In this document: positions 48,619 through 58,397 of the stretch, piece by piece
Numbering within the stretch: the first letter of the stretch is position 1
How the letters are laid out: each line of letters begins with the position of its first letter
The notes under the pieces: generated by a model
What the model was told of the DNA's origin: nothing
Databases searched by the model: none
The model's input: the letters and a program-made list of their open reading frames with translations, nothing else
Program-made: the position numbers and the translations under genes
NCBI GenBank assembly: GCA_958369225.1
Contig: CATXID010000006.1
Location: 116,571 to 180,570 of the forward strand
Length of the DNA stretch: 64,000 bases
Direction of reading: 5' to 3'
Source of the DNA: an uncultured Collinsella sp.
Lineage (GTDB): Bacteria > Actinomycetota > Coriobacteriia > Coriobacteriales > Coriobacteriaceae

Positions 48619-50628
48619 GTGACGTACGACACGGACATGGATATCATCGCGTTGTCCCCCTTTGAACCAAACGCCATGTTTGCGACCACCGAAGACCCCG
48701 ATACTATTCGCCGCTTTACCACCCTGTTGGATTGCGGGGCAGTCGGCGGCGGTTCCCACCATCTTCGCAAGGTCACCAACACCGAGGGCGAGACCTTTGC
48801 GCTCAAAACGCTATGGCCCCTCAGCGGCTGTGATGAAAACGGCTCCGCCATCAGCCCCTCGGGCATCAAGACGCTTACCGAGGAGTATCGCAATCTTGCA
48901 GCCGTCTCACTGTTGGGCGGCTTTCCCAAAACCTATGGCTACGGCTATACCGGCTCCGTACCGGCCATCCTTATGGAGTGGATTGAAGGCCTGCCCCTTC
49001 GCGATGCTGCGGCAGAGCTAACCGACCCCGCCGAGGGCGGCCACATTCCCACAAACACCGTCGCCGCGATTGGAAAACGCCTGGGAGAGATTCTCCTGGG
49101 TGCCCAAAAGCTCGATGCGCCGTTTGCGCACCGTGATATCTCCTTGCGCAACATCATTATTCGCACGACGCGCCGGTCCCTTGCCCAGCAGATTGCACAC
49201 TGCAGTTTTGACCTTTGCCTAGTCGATCTGGGCAGCTCGAGCATCAAGCGCTCAGACCCCTCGTTTACCATGTCCACCGGCATCTGGCGCAACGGCACCC
49301 CCGAGTTCGCCCCACCCGAGATGCTCTCCAACGACATCCCCGAGCTGGCGCCGCTGCGTACGTCGCCCAGCATCGATACATACGAGCTCTGCAGCATACT
49401 CTACACGCTCTATGCCGGTCACACGCCATATCGCCTAAACGAGCATATGAACCAGTCGCCCTACCTGTACAAGATCGAGCACGAGCCCGAGACACTCAAA
49501 GCGCGCACGCCAGGCGACCAAATGCTTGTCGATGTCATCATGAGCGGTATCCATAACGAGCAGTCCCAGCGCGCGCCGCTGTCTACGATTGTCGGCAAGC
49601 TCGATGCTTGGATTAAAGGCATCGATTTTGAGCCGCACACGCCGTTGCCCACCCCGATCGACTTTAGCCAGCAACCGAAGCCTTCCGGCTCCGACAAGGC
49701 TCAGACGCGTCACCCAGTTATCTCGCGTCGCGCTGCGCTCGCGCTCGGCGGCGTCTGCGTTGCCGGCATAGCAGCTTCCGCCCTTGCCACGGGATGCTGG
49801 GGGCTTATCGACCTTGCGCACGGCATTAAGCCGTCACTCGACGATTACACCTGGGAAGAACTCGCACTGATCTCCCGCAAAATCCAAGAGACATCTTCCA
49901 ACAAAAACGCGCTCGAGATTGCCGAAACCTACCACCTGGTAAACAGCAAGCAGTCGCTCGAAAACGAGGACACCAAGACTGTCAGGCTTGCCGACGGGAC
50001 CAAGGCACAAATCCAGATCGTTGGCTTTAAGGCAGACACGCTCACCGATGACGGCCTCCCTGCGGGCATCACCTTTATGTTCCGCACCCCCATCGCTATG
50101 CGCACCGTAAACGACAGCACCGCAACGGGTGGTTGGGAGCAATCGTCGATTCGCAAATGGTTGGCGGACAAGGGCATGGCCACACTGCCCGACGATCTCC
50201 GTAATCAGATTCGCTCGGTGCGAAAGCTCACCAACAACACCGGCGGCACCAAAGACGTATCCAGCATCACCGCCACCGACGACATACTCTGGCTGCCATC
50301 CATGAGCGAGCTGTGCGGCTACCAAGCGCCCGAAACGTTCGCAGAAGGCAGCGAGTACCTTTCTGCCCTCTACAGCGGAGAAGGCGATCAGTACCAGCTC
50401 TATCGCGAGCAGAGTGTGAGCGGCCTGACCACAAACGAAGCCATGATCCGCACCGTCTCTGGCAAAAAAATCTGCTACTGGGAGCGCACCCCCAGCGCCG
50501 ACTGCAGCGAGGGCGCCGACTCGACGTACTTTAACCGCGTTGGAAAAGACGGCGACGTGTTTTGCTGGGCAACGCCCGGAAACGCTCCGGACCAAAAGAC
50601 CTATGTCCTACCCGGCTTTTGCATCTAA
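48619..50628 (+). CDS. Membrane-anchored Ser/Thr kinase-like protein with C-terminal DUF6273-like domain
   Basis: This 669-residue protein has an N-terminal protein-kinase domain (residues 30-330): Lys in ETFALKTLW, the catalytic loop FAHRDISLRNIII, and the metal loop LCLVDLGSSS, where DLG replaces DFG. TPEFAPPEML is the APE motif and SIDTYELCSILYTLYAG the following helix. A single transmembrane helix (AALALGGVCVAGIAASALATG, about 374-394) leads to an extracellular domain with GWEQSSIRKWLADKGM and DDILWLPSMSELCGY, which I recognise as DUF6273-like. Start is GTG 48619 with GAAAGGA. The ectodomain may sense a ligand. FHA genes on both sides are likely phospho-readers. Confidence 0.83.
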   Translation: MTYDTDMDIIALSPFEPNAMFATTEDPDTIRRFTTLLDCGAVGGGSHHLRKVTNTEGETFALKTLWPLSGCDENGSAISPSGIKTLTEEYRNLAAVSLLGGFPKTYGYGYTGSVPAILMEWIEGLPLRDAAAELTDPAEGGHIPTNTVAAIGKRLGEILLGAQKLDAPFAHRDISLRNIIIRTTRRSLAQQIAHCSFDLCLVDLGSSSIKRSDPSFTMSTGIWRNGTPEFAPPEMLSNDIPELAPLRTSPSIDTYELCSILYTLYAGHTPYRLNEHMNQSPYLYKIEHEPETLKARTPGDQMLVDVIMSGIHNEQSQRAPLSTIVGKLDAWIKGIDFEPHTPLPTPIDFSQQPKPSGSDKAQTRHPVISRRAALALGGVCVAGIAASALATGCWGLIDLAHGIKPSLDDYTWEELALISRKIQETSSNKNALEIAETYHLVNSKQSLENEDTKTVRLADGTKAQIQIVGFKADTLTDDGLPAGITFMFRTPIAMRTVNDSTATGGWEQSSIRKWLADKGMATLPDDLRNQIRSVRKLTNNTGGTKDVSSITATDDILWLPSMSELCGYQAPETFAEGSEYLSALYSGEGDQYQLYREQSVSGLTTNEAMIRTVSGKKICYWERTPSADCSEGADSTYFNRVGKDGDVFCWATPGNAPDQKTYVLPGFCI

Positions 50629-50663
50629 TACCTTCCCCGGATACCAGAAAGGAGTCTCGCATC

Positions 50664-51653
50664 ATGCGTGCGGAAACACCTTCTGAGGTACTCTTTGATT
50701 TCCTTAAGTGCGACCTGCAGATTAACAATCGAGAAGCAGCGCGCATCCTGATTTCGGACAAGCCGATGGGCTCCAAACCGGCCCCAAGGTTTCGCATTGC
50801 CGAAAAGACGTTTCTATCGCGACGCGTGGTGCACGTCGTTCCGGGTACCGACAAGATCGACCCCGAGATGTTTGCCGATTTTTCGCAGAGCGTCCAGAAC
50901 TTAGCTGCCGTTGTAAAAATCGGCGTTGACAGCAGTCCAGCGCCCGCCAACGCTCGCCAGCAAGTCATTACGACGCGTGCCCTCGAGCGCATGGCAACGT
51001 CGCTCGAACACTGGGGGCTCGATGGTTCCATCCTTCGCAATATCTTTGACCGCATCGCCGTCATGCCTGGCCTCAAGCAAAGCGACCGGCGCCTTTTGGA
51101 ACTTCTTGCGCTAACAGTCTGCGGATGCTTGGCTGATCCCAATGCCGCCGCCTCCGAAGTCAAAGACTTTGCCATAACGCAACTGGCCCAGACCTTTGGC
51201 ACGCTCGAGACCGCCGAGGTCGTCCAGGCGCGAGGCACTAACCGCAAGGTCAACGAGCCTCCTGCAAAACTGGGGCTGCTCAGGCTTGCGAAAGACGGCT
51301 CGGCCTTGCCGCCTATCTATCCTTTGAGCCTCAATCCCGAGGGTACGGTACTAGGCTCTTTTGCACACGACCAAAACGCCATCACCAACGTAGGACCCGA
51401 TGTATCTCGCCGGCACCTGCGCGTGACGTATTCCAACGGCACGTGGCTCGCAAGCGGCCTGCACTCCACCAACGGAACGGTGCTGGTGACACGCAGTGGC
51501 GCGACCACCGTTATCGAAAAGCCACGCTCGCTGCGCACCGCTGGCGATGAGGATAAGCAGATTCCCATCCACGACGGCGACTTGCTCAAGCTGGGTTCCT
51601 CGACCGAGTTTTTGGTGCTGAAGATCTCCTCAAACGTACGAGCGCTGGCCTAG
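50664..51653 (+). CDS. FHA-domain protein (second of a pair)
   Basis: This 329-residue protein is similar in layout to the 47519 protein: a helical N-terminal region (residues 1-205, with LERMATSLEHWGLDGSILRNIFDR comparable to the first protein's MQDALTNCGVDGMLFRNGVER) and a C-terminal FHA domain, GTVLGSFAHDQNAITNVGPDVSRRHLRVTY, followed by GLHSTNGTVLV. It starts 35 bp after the kinase stop with AAAGGAG, so it is in the kinase operon. The two FHA genes look like ancient duplicates around the kinase. Its target is unknown. Confidence 0.85.
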   Translation: MRAETPSEVLFDFLKCDLQINNREAARILISDKPMGSKPAPRFRIAEKTFLSRRVVHVVPGTDKIDPEMFADFSQSVQNLAAVVKIGVDSSPAPANARQQVITTRALERMATSLEHWGLDGSILRNIFDRIAVMPGLKQSDRRLLELLALTVCGCLADPNAAASEVKDFAITQLAQTFGTLETAEVVQARGTNRKVNEPPAKLGLLRLAKDGSALPPIYPLSLNPEGTVLGSFAHDQNAITNVGPDVSRRHLRVTYSNGTWLASGLHSTNGTVLVTRSGATTVIEKPRSLRTAGDEDKQIPIHDGDLLKLGSSTEFLVLKISSNVRALA

Positions 51654-51682
51654 GGCCGAGCTGGCACAATAAGAATCAACAC

Positions 51683-51723
51683 AAAGGAGCGCCGCTGCAC
51701 ATATCGCAGCGGCGCTCCTTTAT
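51683..51723 (+). terminator. Terminator of the kinase-FHA operon
   Basis: AAAGGAGCGCCGCTGC pairs with GCAGCGGCGCTCCTTT around ACATATC, then TATAA. Confidence 0.88.
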
Positions 51724-51760
51724 AAAAAGGCGCCCCCGGTCTTGTAACCGGGGGCGCCTA
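51724..51760 (-). terminator. Terminator of the LPXTG protein gene
   Basis: On the minus strand AGGCGCCCCCGGT pairs with ACCGGGGGCGCCT, followed by TTTTTATA. It lies back to back with the plus-strand terminator. Confidence 0.9.
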
Positions 51761-51789
51761 TAAAGGGGAAACGAGCTTAAAAAGCTACA

Positions 51790-54180
51790 TTAGGCATTGA
51801 AGCGGCGGCGGGTAGCACCAGCGGCGATGGCAGCGGCACCCAGACCGGCGATAATCGTAACCTGAGCGGCAACGTTATCACCAGTGGTGGGGAGGGCAGC
51901 CTCGTCGGCCTTCTTCTCGTCGGCCTTCTTCTCGTCCTTGGCGGGAGCCTTAGTCGTCGTGGTGGTCGTGGTAGTGGTCACCTTCGGCTGAGCGGGCTCA
52001 ACATAGGGAACCAGGGAACCCAGGACCTTCTTGGCGGCGTTAAGCTGAGCCAGGGCATTAGCCTCAGCCTGCTTGGCGAGCTCGAGCTCGGCATAAGCCT
52101 CGAGAGCATCGCTCTGCGCCTGCTCGTACTTGGCAGCAGCAGCCTTGGCCTCATCGGACTTAACCTCGGTGTTAGCCTTGGCGTCCTCGAGAGCCTTAGC
52201 GGCCTCATCCTTTGCTTTCTGGGCGTCGGCGAGAGCAGCCTGGGCAGCGTTAGCGGCAGCGAGAGCGTTGTTCCAATCAGCCTTCTTGGCAGCGAGCGTC
52301 TGCTCAGCCTCGATGGCCTCATTGTCGAGCTTGTTGAACTCGCGACCAAGGTCGTCGGCCTTGGCGGCAGCAGCCTTGAGCGCAGCCTCGGCAGCGGCAA
52401 CGATCTGCGGCTTCTTCTTGGCCTCGGCGAGAGCCTCGTTAGCCTTAACCTGCTCATCGATGGCAGCATCACGGTCGGCCTTAGCATCCTCGGCGGCCTT
52501 GGTAGCCTTATCGGCGGCGTTCAGGGCCTCGTTGTAAGCCTGGCCGGACTCGTTGGCCTTAGCCATGGCAGCATCAAATGTCGCCTGCGCGTCCTTGACA
52601 GTCTGCTTCTTGCCCTGAGCAGCCTTCAGGTCAGCCTCGGCCTGGGCCTTCTTGTCGGTTGTCTTGGACCAAGCAGCCTTAGCCTCATCGGCAGCGGCGC
52701 GAGCCTTCAGAGCAGCGTTGTTAAGCTCATTGAACTCCTGGCCGAGCTTGTCGGCATCAGCCTTGAGCTGCGGATACTGCTGACCAAGGTTCACCAGAGC
52801 GGTTGCGGCGTTCCACTGAGTCAATGCCTGAGCGGCAGCGTTGTCGGCTTCCATCCAAGTCTGATAGAGTTGGTCATCCGTCTGGGTAGCAGCCGTAAGC
52901 ACTTTCTGGGCCTCATCGACCTTAGCCTGTGCATCAGCAACGACGCCCTCCTGAGCATCAACCATCTGGCCTAAACGCTGAATCTCCCACATATCGTCGG
53001 AAATCTGAGCCTGCGTCAGCTGCTTCTTATAAGAGTTGAGAACACCCTGCTGGTTATCAAGCTCAGACTTGGCATTGCTGAGCGTAATATCGGCAGCCTG
53101 CTTCTCCTTGCTGGCAGCCTCAGATTTAAGCTTAGCTTGATAAGCGTCGTTATCGAGCTTGTTGAAGTTCTGGCCGAGCTCGTCGGCCTTCGCCTTATTG
53201 GCGTCAAGGTTCTCGTAAGCCTCCTGAGCCTTGTTAGCCTCGGCGAGCTTGGCATCCCAAGCGTCCTTCTTAGCCTTGGCAGCATCCTCGGCCTTGGCAG
53301 CCTCGTTGTCGAGCTCGTTGAACTTGGCAGCAGCCTCATCGTCGGCCTTGGTGGCAGCCTTAAGGGCAGCCTCGGCATCCTCGACGGAGGGAAGCTTCTT
53401 GGCAGCCTCGAGAGCAACCTGGGCGTCGTTGGCAGCCTTCAGGTCAGCCTTCATCGTGGCCTCGGCGTCCTTAGCAGTCTGCTCGGCCTTAGCGGCTGCG
53501 TTGTCAAGGTCGCTCCACTCCTGATAAAGCTTATCGGCCTTCTTGGCAGCGGCGTCGTAGGCAGCCTGAGCCTCGTCCTCAGAAGTCAGATTCTTGGCGT
53601 TCTCCAGAGCAACCTGGGCGTCGCTCTGAGCCTGCGTGGCATCGCTCCACTCTTTCTTCTTGGCGTCGGCAGCGGCGCGGGCCTCCTCGGCCTTCTTCTC
53701 GTACTGGTTCTCGTTGTACTCAACGCCGAGTGCGTCAGCAGCGTCCTGGGCGTCCTTGTAGGCCTTCTGGGCCTCGTCAAGAGCAGTCTTGGCGGTGGCG
53801 AGCTTGGTCTCGGCCTCCATCTCGGCAGCGGCAGCGTCCTCGAGAGCCTTCTGGGCCTCCTGGTCGCCGGCCTTAGCCTCGGACTCGGCAGCCTTAGCCT
53901 CGTCGTAGGCCTTCTGGGCCTTCTCGACGTTGGCCTTAGCCTCGTCGTATGCCTTCTGGGCCTTCTCGACGTCGGCCTTGGCGGCAGCGATCTCTTCCTT
54001 GCTGGCCTGCTTCTGCTCGGCCTTGACATCGTCGTTGGCGTCGGTGCCGGACTCAGCGAAAGCAGCGGTCTGCAGGACCGGAGACAGTGCGAGGCTGGCG
54101 GTAACGGCCATGGTCACCGCAGGCTTAGCGAGGTTGAGCTTGGACTGCGCTTTTTTGTGCGCGGGCTGATACTTTGCCAT
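51790..54180 (-). CDS. LPXTG-anchored, alanine-rich coiled-coil repeat surface protein
   Basis: This 796-residue secreted protein is built for sortase anchoring. Its N-terminal signal peptide (VTMAVTASLALSPVLQTAAFA) probably ends at AFA-ES, about residue 42. Residues 50-720 are Ala/Lys/Glu-rich coiled coil, first with VEKAQKAYDEAKA units and then with about seven 60-90-residue modules around a LDNEA or LNNAA core, such as LGQNFNKLDNDAY and LGREFNKLDNEAI. The C-terminus has a threonine run (TTTTTTTTT), the sorting signal LPTTG, a hydrophobic segment and RRR. It is probably a fibrous adhesin or stalk. ATG 54180 has AAAGGGGAAAAC. Confidence 0.9.
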   Translation of the reverse strand: MAKYQPAHKKAQSKLNLAKPAVTMAVTASLALSPVLQTAAFAESGTDANDDVKAEQKQASKEEIAAAKADVEKAQKAYDEAKANVEKAQKAYDEAKAAESEAKAGDQEAQKALEDAAAAEMEAETKLATAKTALDEAQKAYKDAQDAADALGVEYNENQYEKKAEEARAAADAKKKEWSDATQAQSDAQVALENAKNLTSEDEAQAAYDAAAKKADKLYQEWSDLDNAAAKAEQTAKDAEATMKADLKAANDAQVALEAAKKLPSVEDAEAALKAATKADDEAAAKFNELDNEAAKAEDAAKAKKDAWDAKLAEANKAQEAYENLDANKAKADELGQNFNKLDNDAYQAKLKSEAASKEKQAADITLSNAKSELDNQQGVLNSYKKQLTQAQISDDMWEIQRLGQMVDAQEGVVADAQAKVDEAQKVLTAATQTDDQLYQTWMEADNAAAQALTQWNAATALVNLGQQYPQLKADADKLGQEFNELNNAALKARAAADEAKAAWSKTTDKKAQAEADLKAAQGKKQTVKDAQATFDAAMAKANESGQAYNEALNAADKATKAAEDAKADRDAAIDEQVKANEALAEAKKKPQIVAAAEAALKAAAAKADDLGREFNKLDNEAIEAEQTLAAKKADWNNALAAANAAQAALADAQKAKDEAAKALEDAKANTEVKSDEAKAAAAKYEQAQSDALEAYAELELAKQAEANALAQLNAAKKVLGSLVPYVEPAQPKVTTTTTTTTTKAPAKDEKKADEKKADEAALPTTGDNVAAQVTIIAGLGAAAIAAGATRRRFNA

Positions 54181-54332
54181 GTTTTCCCCTTTGTTCAGAA
54201 ACAGCCCGTCTTGAAAAAACGAGACAGATTTACTAATGCATGCTTTATTTAAAAGGAGAAAAACGCGAATTGGTTGCGCAACCAAGCTATATCTAAGGTT
54301 TGAGACTTTTTTGCAAAAAAGTTTGCAAAAAG

Positions 54333-54998
54333 CTATTGCACCACCCGTACGCTGGGACAAAGGTCTGCCAGCGGGCACTCATCGCACTTAGGTTTGCGGG
54401 CGTCGCAGATCTCTCGGCCAAAGGTGATCCACTGGTGATTGACCGACTCCCAATACTCGTGCGGCAAGATCTTGAGCAGATCCTGCTCGGTCTTGAGCGG
54501 CTCTTTGGCGTGCGTCTTGGGACTCAGCATCAGGCGGTGCGCGATGCGGTTGACGTGCGTATCCACCGCGATGCCTTCCACGATGCCGTACCCCACGTTG
54601 AGCACGATGTTCGCTGTCTTTCGCCCCACGCCTGGCAGCTTTACAAGCTCCTTCATGTCGGCCGGCACCTCGCCACCGTAATCGGCGACGATCATCTGCG
54701 CGGCCTCCACGGCATGCTTGGCCTTACTCTTATAAAAGCCGAGTGACTTAATGGTGTCCGCCACGTCGGTCACACTTGCCCCGGCCATGGCCTCGGGCGT
54801 GGGCCACTGGGCAAACAGTTGGGGCGTCACCTTGTTGACCTGCGCGTCGGTCGTCTGAGCCGAGAGCAGTACCGCGATGAGCAGCCTAAAGGGATTCTCG
54901 TGGTCCAAGAAGCACTCGACCGGGCCATAGCGACGGTTAAGGCGCTCGCACACCTCGATGGCGCGCTCGCGTTTGGCGGCATTGGTCTCGCGTGGCAT
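54333..54998 (-). CDS. nth: Endonuclease III
   Basis: Nth is a bifunctional glycosylase/AP lyase for oxidised pyrimidines. The 221-residue protein has the helix-hairpin-helix LVKLPGVGRKTANIVLNVGYG with the catalytic Lys (GRKTA), the catalytic Asp in AVDTHVNRIAHRL, and a C-terminal 4Fe-4S cluster CDARKPKCDECPLADLC (C-x6-C-x2-C-x5-C). All key residues are present, unlike the MutY-like protein at 62066. ATG 54998 follows GAGGAG. It lies 63 bp upstream-oriented from the ABC exporter stop on the same strand. Confidence 0.96.
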   Translation of the reverse strand: MPRETNAAKRERAIEVCERLNRRYGPVECFLDHENPFRLLIAVLLSAQTTDAQVNKVTPQLFAQWPTPEAMAGASVTDVADTIKSLGFYKSKAKHAVEAAQMIVADYGGEVPADMKELVKLPGVGRKTANIVLNVGYGIVEGIAVDTHVNRIAHRLMLSPKTHAKEPLKTEQDLLKILPHEYWESVNHQWITFGREICDARKPKCDECPLADLCPSVRVVQ

Positions 54999-55061
54999 AA
55001 CGACTCCTCGGCTCGGCAGAAACATAACTTCACGGAAACGATTGTCCCACGTACGGGGGCC

Positions 55062-56864
55062 TTAAGCCTCCAAAAATGCGCCGGTCTGGCGTCCCCACAG
55101 GTTTGCGTACTCGCCGCCCGCCTCGACAAGCCGAGCATGCGTACCGTCCTCGACAATCTCGCCGTCGGCCAGCACCACGATACGGTCGAGCGCCGCCACG
55201 GTGGACAGGCGATGCGCCACCACAATGGAGGTGCGGCCGCGCATCAGGTTCTCGAGCGCCTCCTGCACCAGCGCCTCGGACTCACTGTCGAGGGCAGATG
55301 TCGCCTCGTCGAGCACCAGAATCGGCGCGTCAGTGAGAATGGCACGGGCGATGGCCACGCGCTGGCGTTGGCCGCCCGAAAGCTTAACGCCGCGCTCGCC
55401 CACCATGGTGTCAAAGCCATGGGGCAAACGATTGATAAACTCCAGGGCATTTGCCAGGCGCGCGGCCTCGCGAATCTGCTCGTCGGTAGCGTCGGGACGG
55501 CCGTAGGCGATATTCTCGCGAATGGAGCGGTGGAACAGCAGCGCCTCTTGCGGCACGTAGGCAACCTGGCGGCGCAGGCTCTGCTGCGTGCAGCGCGAGA
55601 CGTCCTGGCCGTCCACGAGCACGCGGCCGCCCTGTACATCGTCCAGGCGCAGCAACAGCTTGGTGAGCGTCGTCTTGCCCGAGCCCGATTTGCCCACCAG
55701 GCCCACGCGCTGGCCCGCCGACACATGGAGCGTCAGATCGCTGAACACGCTCTCGCCCGCCGCGGCGTCACGGTATGCGAAGCTCAAGTGCTCAAAATCA
55801 ATCGCGCCCTCGCGCACCTTGAGCTCGGGGGCGTTCTCGTCGTCTGCCACCAGACGCGGCTCGTCCAGCACGCGCGTCATCTCGGCCGCATCACCCAGCG
55901 CGCGGTTGATGCGCTGCATCATGGAGCTCACGTAGTTCAGACGCATGGTGAGGTTGTACGTATAGGTAAAGATCATGACGAGCGAGCCGGCCGAGATGCC
56001 AAACCACGCGTTGCCGCCCGCAACGAACACACTCACCACTGCCATGGTAATGACGATAAGGCCCGAAGTCGTAAAGTTGCGTTGCATCATGGCGTGCATC
56101 GAGACCGTTTCGGCATCGCGCGCGGCACGGTCGGCGGTATCGAACAGGTCGCGCTCAAAGTCCTCGCGCCCGCAGGTCTTGACGGCCAGGATGTTCGTGA
56201 CCGCGTCGGAAAGCACGCCCGACAGCTTGTTTTGCGCAGCGGACGTCGCGGCCGAAAGCGGCATGATGCGCTTATACATAAGCCAGACAAACGCAATGTA
56301 GACGACCATGATGCCCACCAGGATTACGGTAAACGTCGGCATCACCGGAGCGAGCGCCGCCACCGTGCAGACAACCGAGGTGATGGTGGGGATGAGCGAA
56401 TACACCGTCACGTCCACCAGTCCCGTGTAGCCGCTCATAAAACGGCTCGTCTGGCTCACAAGCGATCCGCCAAAACGGCTGGTGTGGAACGTCATGGATT
56501 GATTGGAGAGTGTGTCGAAGCACAGGCGCGCCAGGTGATAGTTGCCCGCAATCTCGAGCTTGTAGACGGTGTAATCCTGTAGCTTGGAGAGGATTTGGCC
56601 CGCTAGGTTAACGAGCACGAGTGCCAGAATGTAAGGGCCAAAGACCTCAAACACCTGGTCGCCCGTCACGGGGCCGGCTTGGACGCGGTCGACGATAAGC
56701 GCCATCACGTAGGTGTTGGCAAACGTGAGCAAAAAGATGTAGCCCGCCGACGAGAACACCGAGAGAAAGACGATCAGCGGCTGCGTGCGCGTGACATCCC
56801 AAAAACGCTGCAGCGTGCGGCGCACGGTGGAGCGTTTGAGCGGACTGGTGCTTCTCTGAGACAT
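55062..56864 (-). CDS. ABC exporter (fused membrane and ATPase domains)
   Basis: This 600-residue half-transporter has an N-terminal six-helix exporter domain (residues 25-320) and a C-terminal ATPase. Walker A is GLVGKSGSGKTTL, the Q-loop is VAYVPQEALLF, the signature is LSGGQRQRVAIARA, Walker B is ILVLDEATSALD and the H-loop is IVVAHRLST. Such proteins act as homodimers or as heterodimers with a similar gene; no partner gene is adjacent, so a homodimer is likely. The substrate is unknown. ATG 56864 follows AAAGGA; the frame extends upstream without support. Confidence 0.93.
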   Translation of the reverse strand: MSQRSTSPLKRSTVRRTLQRFWDVTRTQPLIVFLSVFSSAGYIFLLTFANTYVMALIVDRVQAGPVTGDQVFEVFGPYILALVLVNLAGQILSKLQDYTVYKLEIAGNYHLARLCFDTLSNQSMTFHTSRFGGSLVSQTSRFMSGYTGLVDVTVYSLIPTITSVVCTVAALAPVMPTFTVILVGIMVVYIAFVWLMYKRIMPLSAATSAAQNKLSGVLSDAVTNILAVKTCGREDFERDLFDTADRAARDAETVSMHAMMQRNFTTSGLIVITMAVVSVFVAGGNAWFGISAGSLVMIFTYTYNLTMRLNYVSSMMQRINRALGDAAEMTRVLDEPRLVADDENAPELKVREGAIDFEHLSFAYRDAAAGESVFSDLTLHVSAGQRVGLVGKSGSGKTTLTKLLLRLDDVQGGRVLVDGQDVSRCTQQSLRRQVAYVPQEALLFHRSIRENIAYGRPDATDEQIREAARLANALEFINRLPHGFDTMVGERGVKLSGGQRQRVAIARAILTDAPILVLDEATSALDSESEALVQEALENLMRGRTSIVVAHRLSTVAALDRIVVLADGEIVEDGTHARLVEAGGEYANLWGRQTGAFLEA

Positions 56865-56990
56865 GGGCTTCCTTTCGCATCTGATAGGGCGAAACGCCAT
56901 TGTTGCACACTAAAGCGCGCCTCAGGCAAGCACGATGCGAAAAGCAGCGGGGTGTCCACGCTTGCGCAGTCACCCCGCCGTCCATTTCGG

Positions 56991-58346
56991 CTAGTCCTCG
57001 CCCTCTTGATCTGCGAGCAGCTCCGCGGATGTGAGCCCCAAGATCTCGTCGGCCTCCCGCGCGTCTTCCAGCGCGTCGATGTCCTTGAGCTTGCGCTCCA
57101 TAACGTTGGTGCGCGTGGTGATGATGCCCTCGACCGTCTTTCCTGCGGTCTCGATCTGCTGTTGGGCGCGGCGCAGCGCCGCCTGATAGCGCGGCAGCTC
57201 GGCCTTGACGGCAGAAAGCACGCGCAGTACGTCATCGGTGCGCTTTTGCAGCCTAAACGTCTGGTAGCTCATCTGCAGGCTGTTGAGAATGGCGGCCATG
57301 GTGCTGGGGCCAGCAACGTTGACGTGATAGTCGCGGCCCAGGGTCTCGATAAGCCCGGGGCGGCTGACGACCTCGGCATACAGGCCCTCAAACGGCACGA
57401 ACATGATGCCAAAGTTGGTGGTCGCCGGCACGCTCAGGTACTTTTCGCAGATGTCCTTGGCCTCGCGCTTCACCATCGTATCGAGCGTCTTGCGCGCAGC
57501 GGCGACGGCCTCCGCGTCGCCCGACTCCTGGGCGTCGAGCAGATGCTCGTACGCGTCACCCGGGAATTTGGAGTCAATCGGCAGCAGCACGGGATCGCCC
57601 TCGTCGACCGGCAGCTTGACGGCAAACTCAACACGCTCCGAGGCGCCAGGCTTGGTGGCAACGTTTTCCAGATACTGGTCAGGTGTAAGGATGTCCGCCA
57701 GGATCGCGCCCAGTTGTACCTCGCCCAAAATGCCTCGCGCCTTCACATTACCCAGCACGCGTTTAAGGTCGCCCACGCCGGTGGCGATAGATTGCATATC
57801 GCCCAGGCCCTTGTACACGGCCTCGAGCTGGTCGCTCACCTGCTTAAACGATGCAGACAGACGGTCATTGAGCGTACGGGAGAGCTTCTCGTCCACCGTT
57901 GCGCGCATCTGATCGAGCTGCACGCTGTTGTCCTTGCGGATGGCGCCCAGCTGGGCATCGACCGTCTCGCGCACCTTGTCCAGGCGGTGTTCAATGCCTT
58001 CGCGGTTGGCGCCCAGCTGCTGGGCCGTCTCGCGACGCAGGTCGTCCATGCGGTCGCCGGCCTGCGAGAACTCGCGCGCAATGGTCAGGTAGCGTTGCTG
58101 CTCTACGGCGGCATCGGTTGTCTGCTGCTGCGCGATGGCATTTGCCGTGCGGCGGGTTTCTGCCAACGCGACGTTCAGGGTGTCGAGCGCGTTGTTGGCC
58201 TGCTCGAGCGCAGCCAGCATCTCTGCCCCGCTATCGCCGCGCTCCCGCAGCTCGGCGCGAAGGCCCTTGAGCTGCAGGGCACAAGTCACGGCAACCCCCA
58301 CCGCCACCAAGGCGATCACAACAAGCACGATATCAATAGCAGACAT
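56991..58346 (-). CDS. rmuC: DNA recombination protein RmuC family
   Basis: RmuC-family proteins limit DNA inversions and contain a PD-(D/E)XK-like core. The 451-residue protein has an N-terminal membrane helix (IDIVLVVIALVAVGVAVTCAL), a long coiled coil (residues 30-200) and the conserved core VKARGILGEVQLGAILADILTPDQYLENVATKPG, VLLPIDSKFPGDAYEHLL and TTNFGIMFVPFEGLYAEVV. ATG 58346 was chosen for its GGAG, eleven codons inside the longest frame. It lies between the ABC exporter and the nucleotidyltransferase/HTH pair, all on the same strand, with a 52-bp gap to the latter. Confidence 0.93.
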   Translation of the reverse strand: MSAIDIVLVVIALVAVGVAVTCALQLKGLRAELRERGDSGAEMLAALEQANNALDTLNVALAETRRTANAIAQQQTTDAAVEQQRYLTIAREFSQAGDRMDDLRRETAQQLGANREGIEHRLDKVRETVDAQLGAIRKDNSVQLDQMRATVDEKLSRTLNDRLSASFKQVSDQLEAVYKGLGDMQSIATGVGDLKRVLGNVKARGILGEVQLGAILADILTPDQYLENVATKPGASERVEFAVKLPVDEGDPVLLPIDSKFPGDAYEHLLDAQESGDAEAVAAARKTLDTMVKREAKDICEKYLSVPATTNFGIMFVPFEGLYAEVVSRPGLIETLGRDYHVNVAGPSTMAAILNSLQMSYQTFRLQKRTDDVLRVLSAVKAELPRYQAALRRAQQQIETAGKTVEGIITTRTNVMERKLKDIDALEDAREADEILGLTSAELLADQEGED

Positions 58347-58397
58347 AGTCTCCGCCCAACAAACCCAATCGATCATCAATCAAAACCGCGATCAATC

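Noticed and set aside
54305..54330. Terminator hairpin after nth
   Set aside because: TTTGCAAA-type A/T repeats can fold, but the stem is AT-only and weak, so I did not list it.
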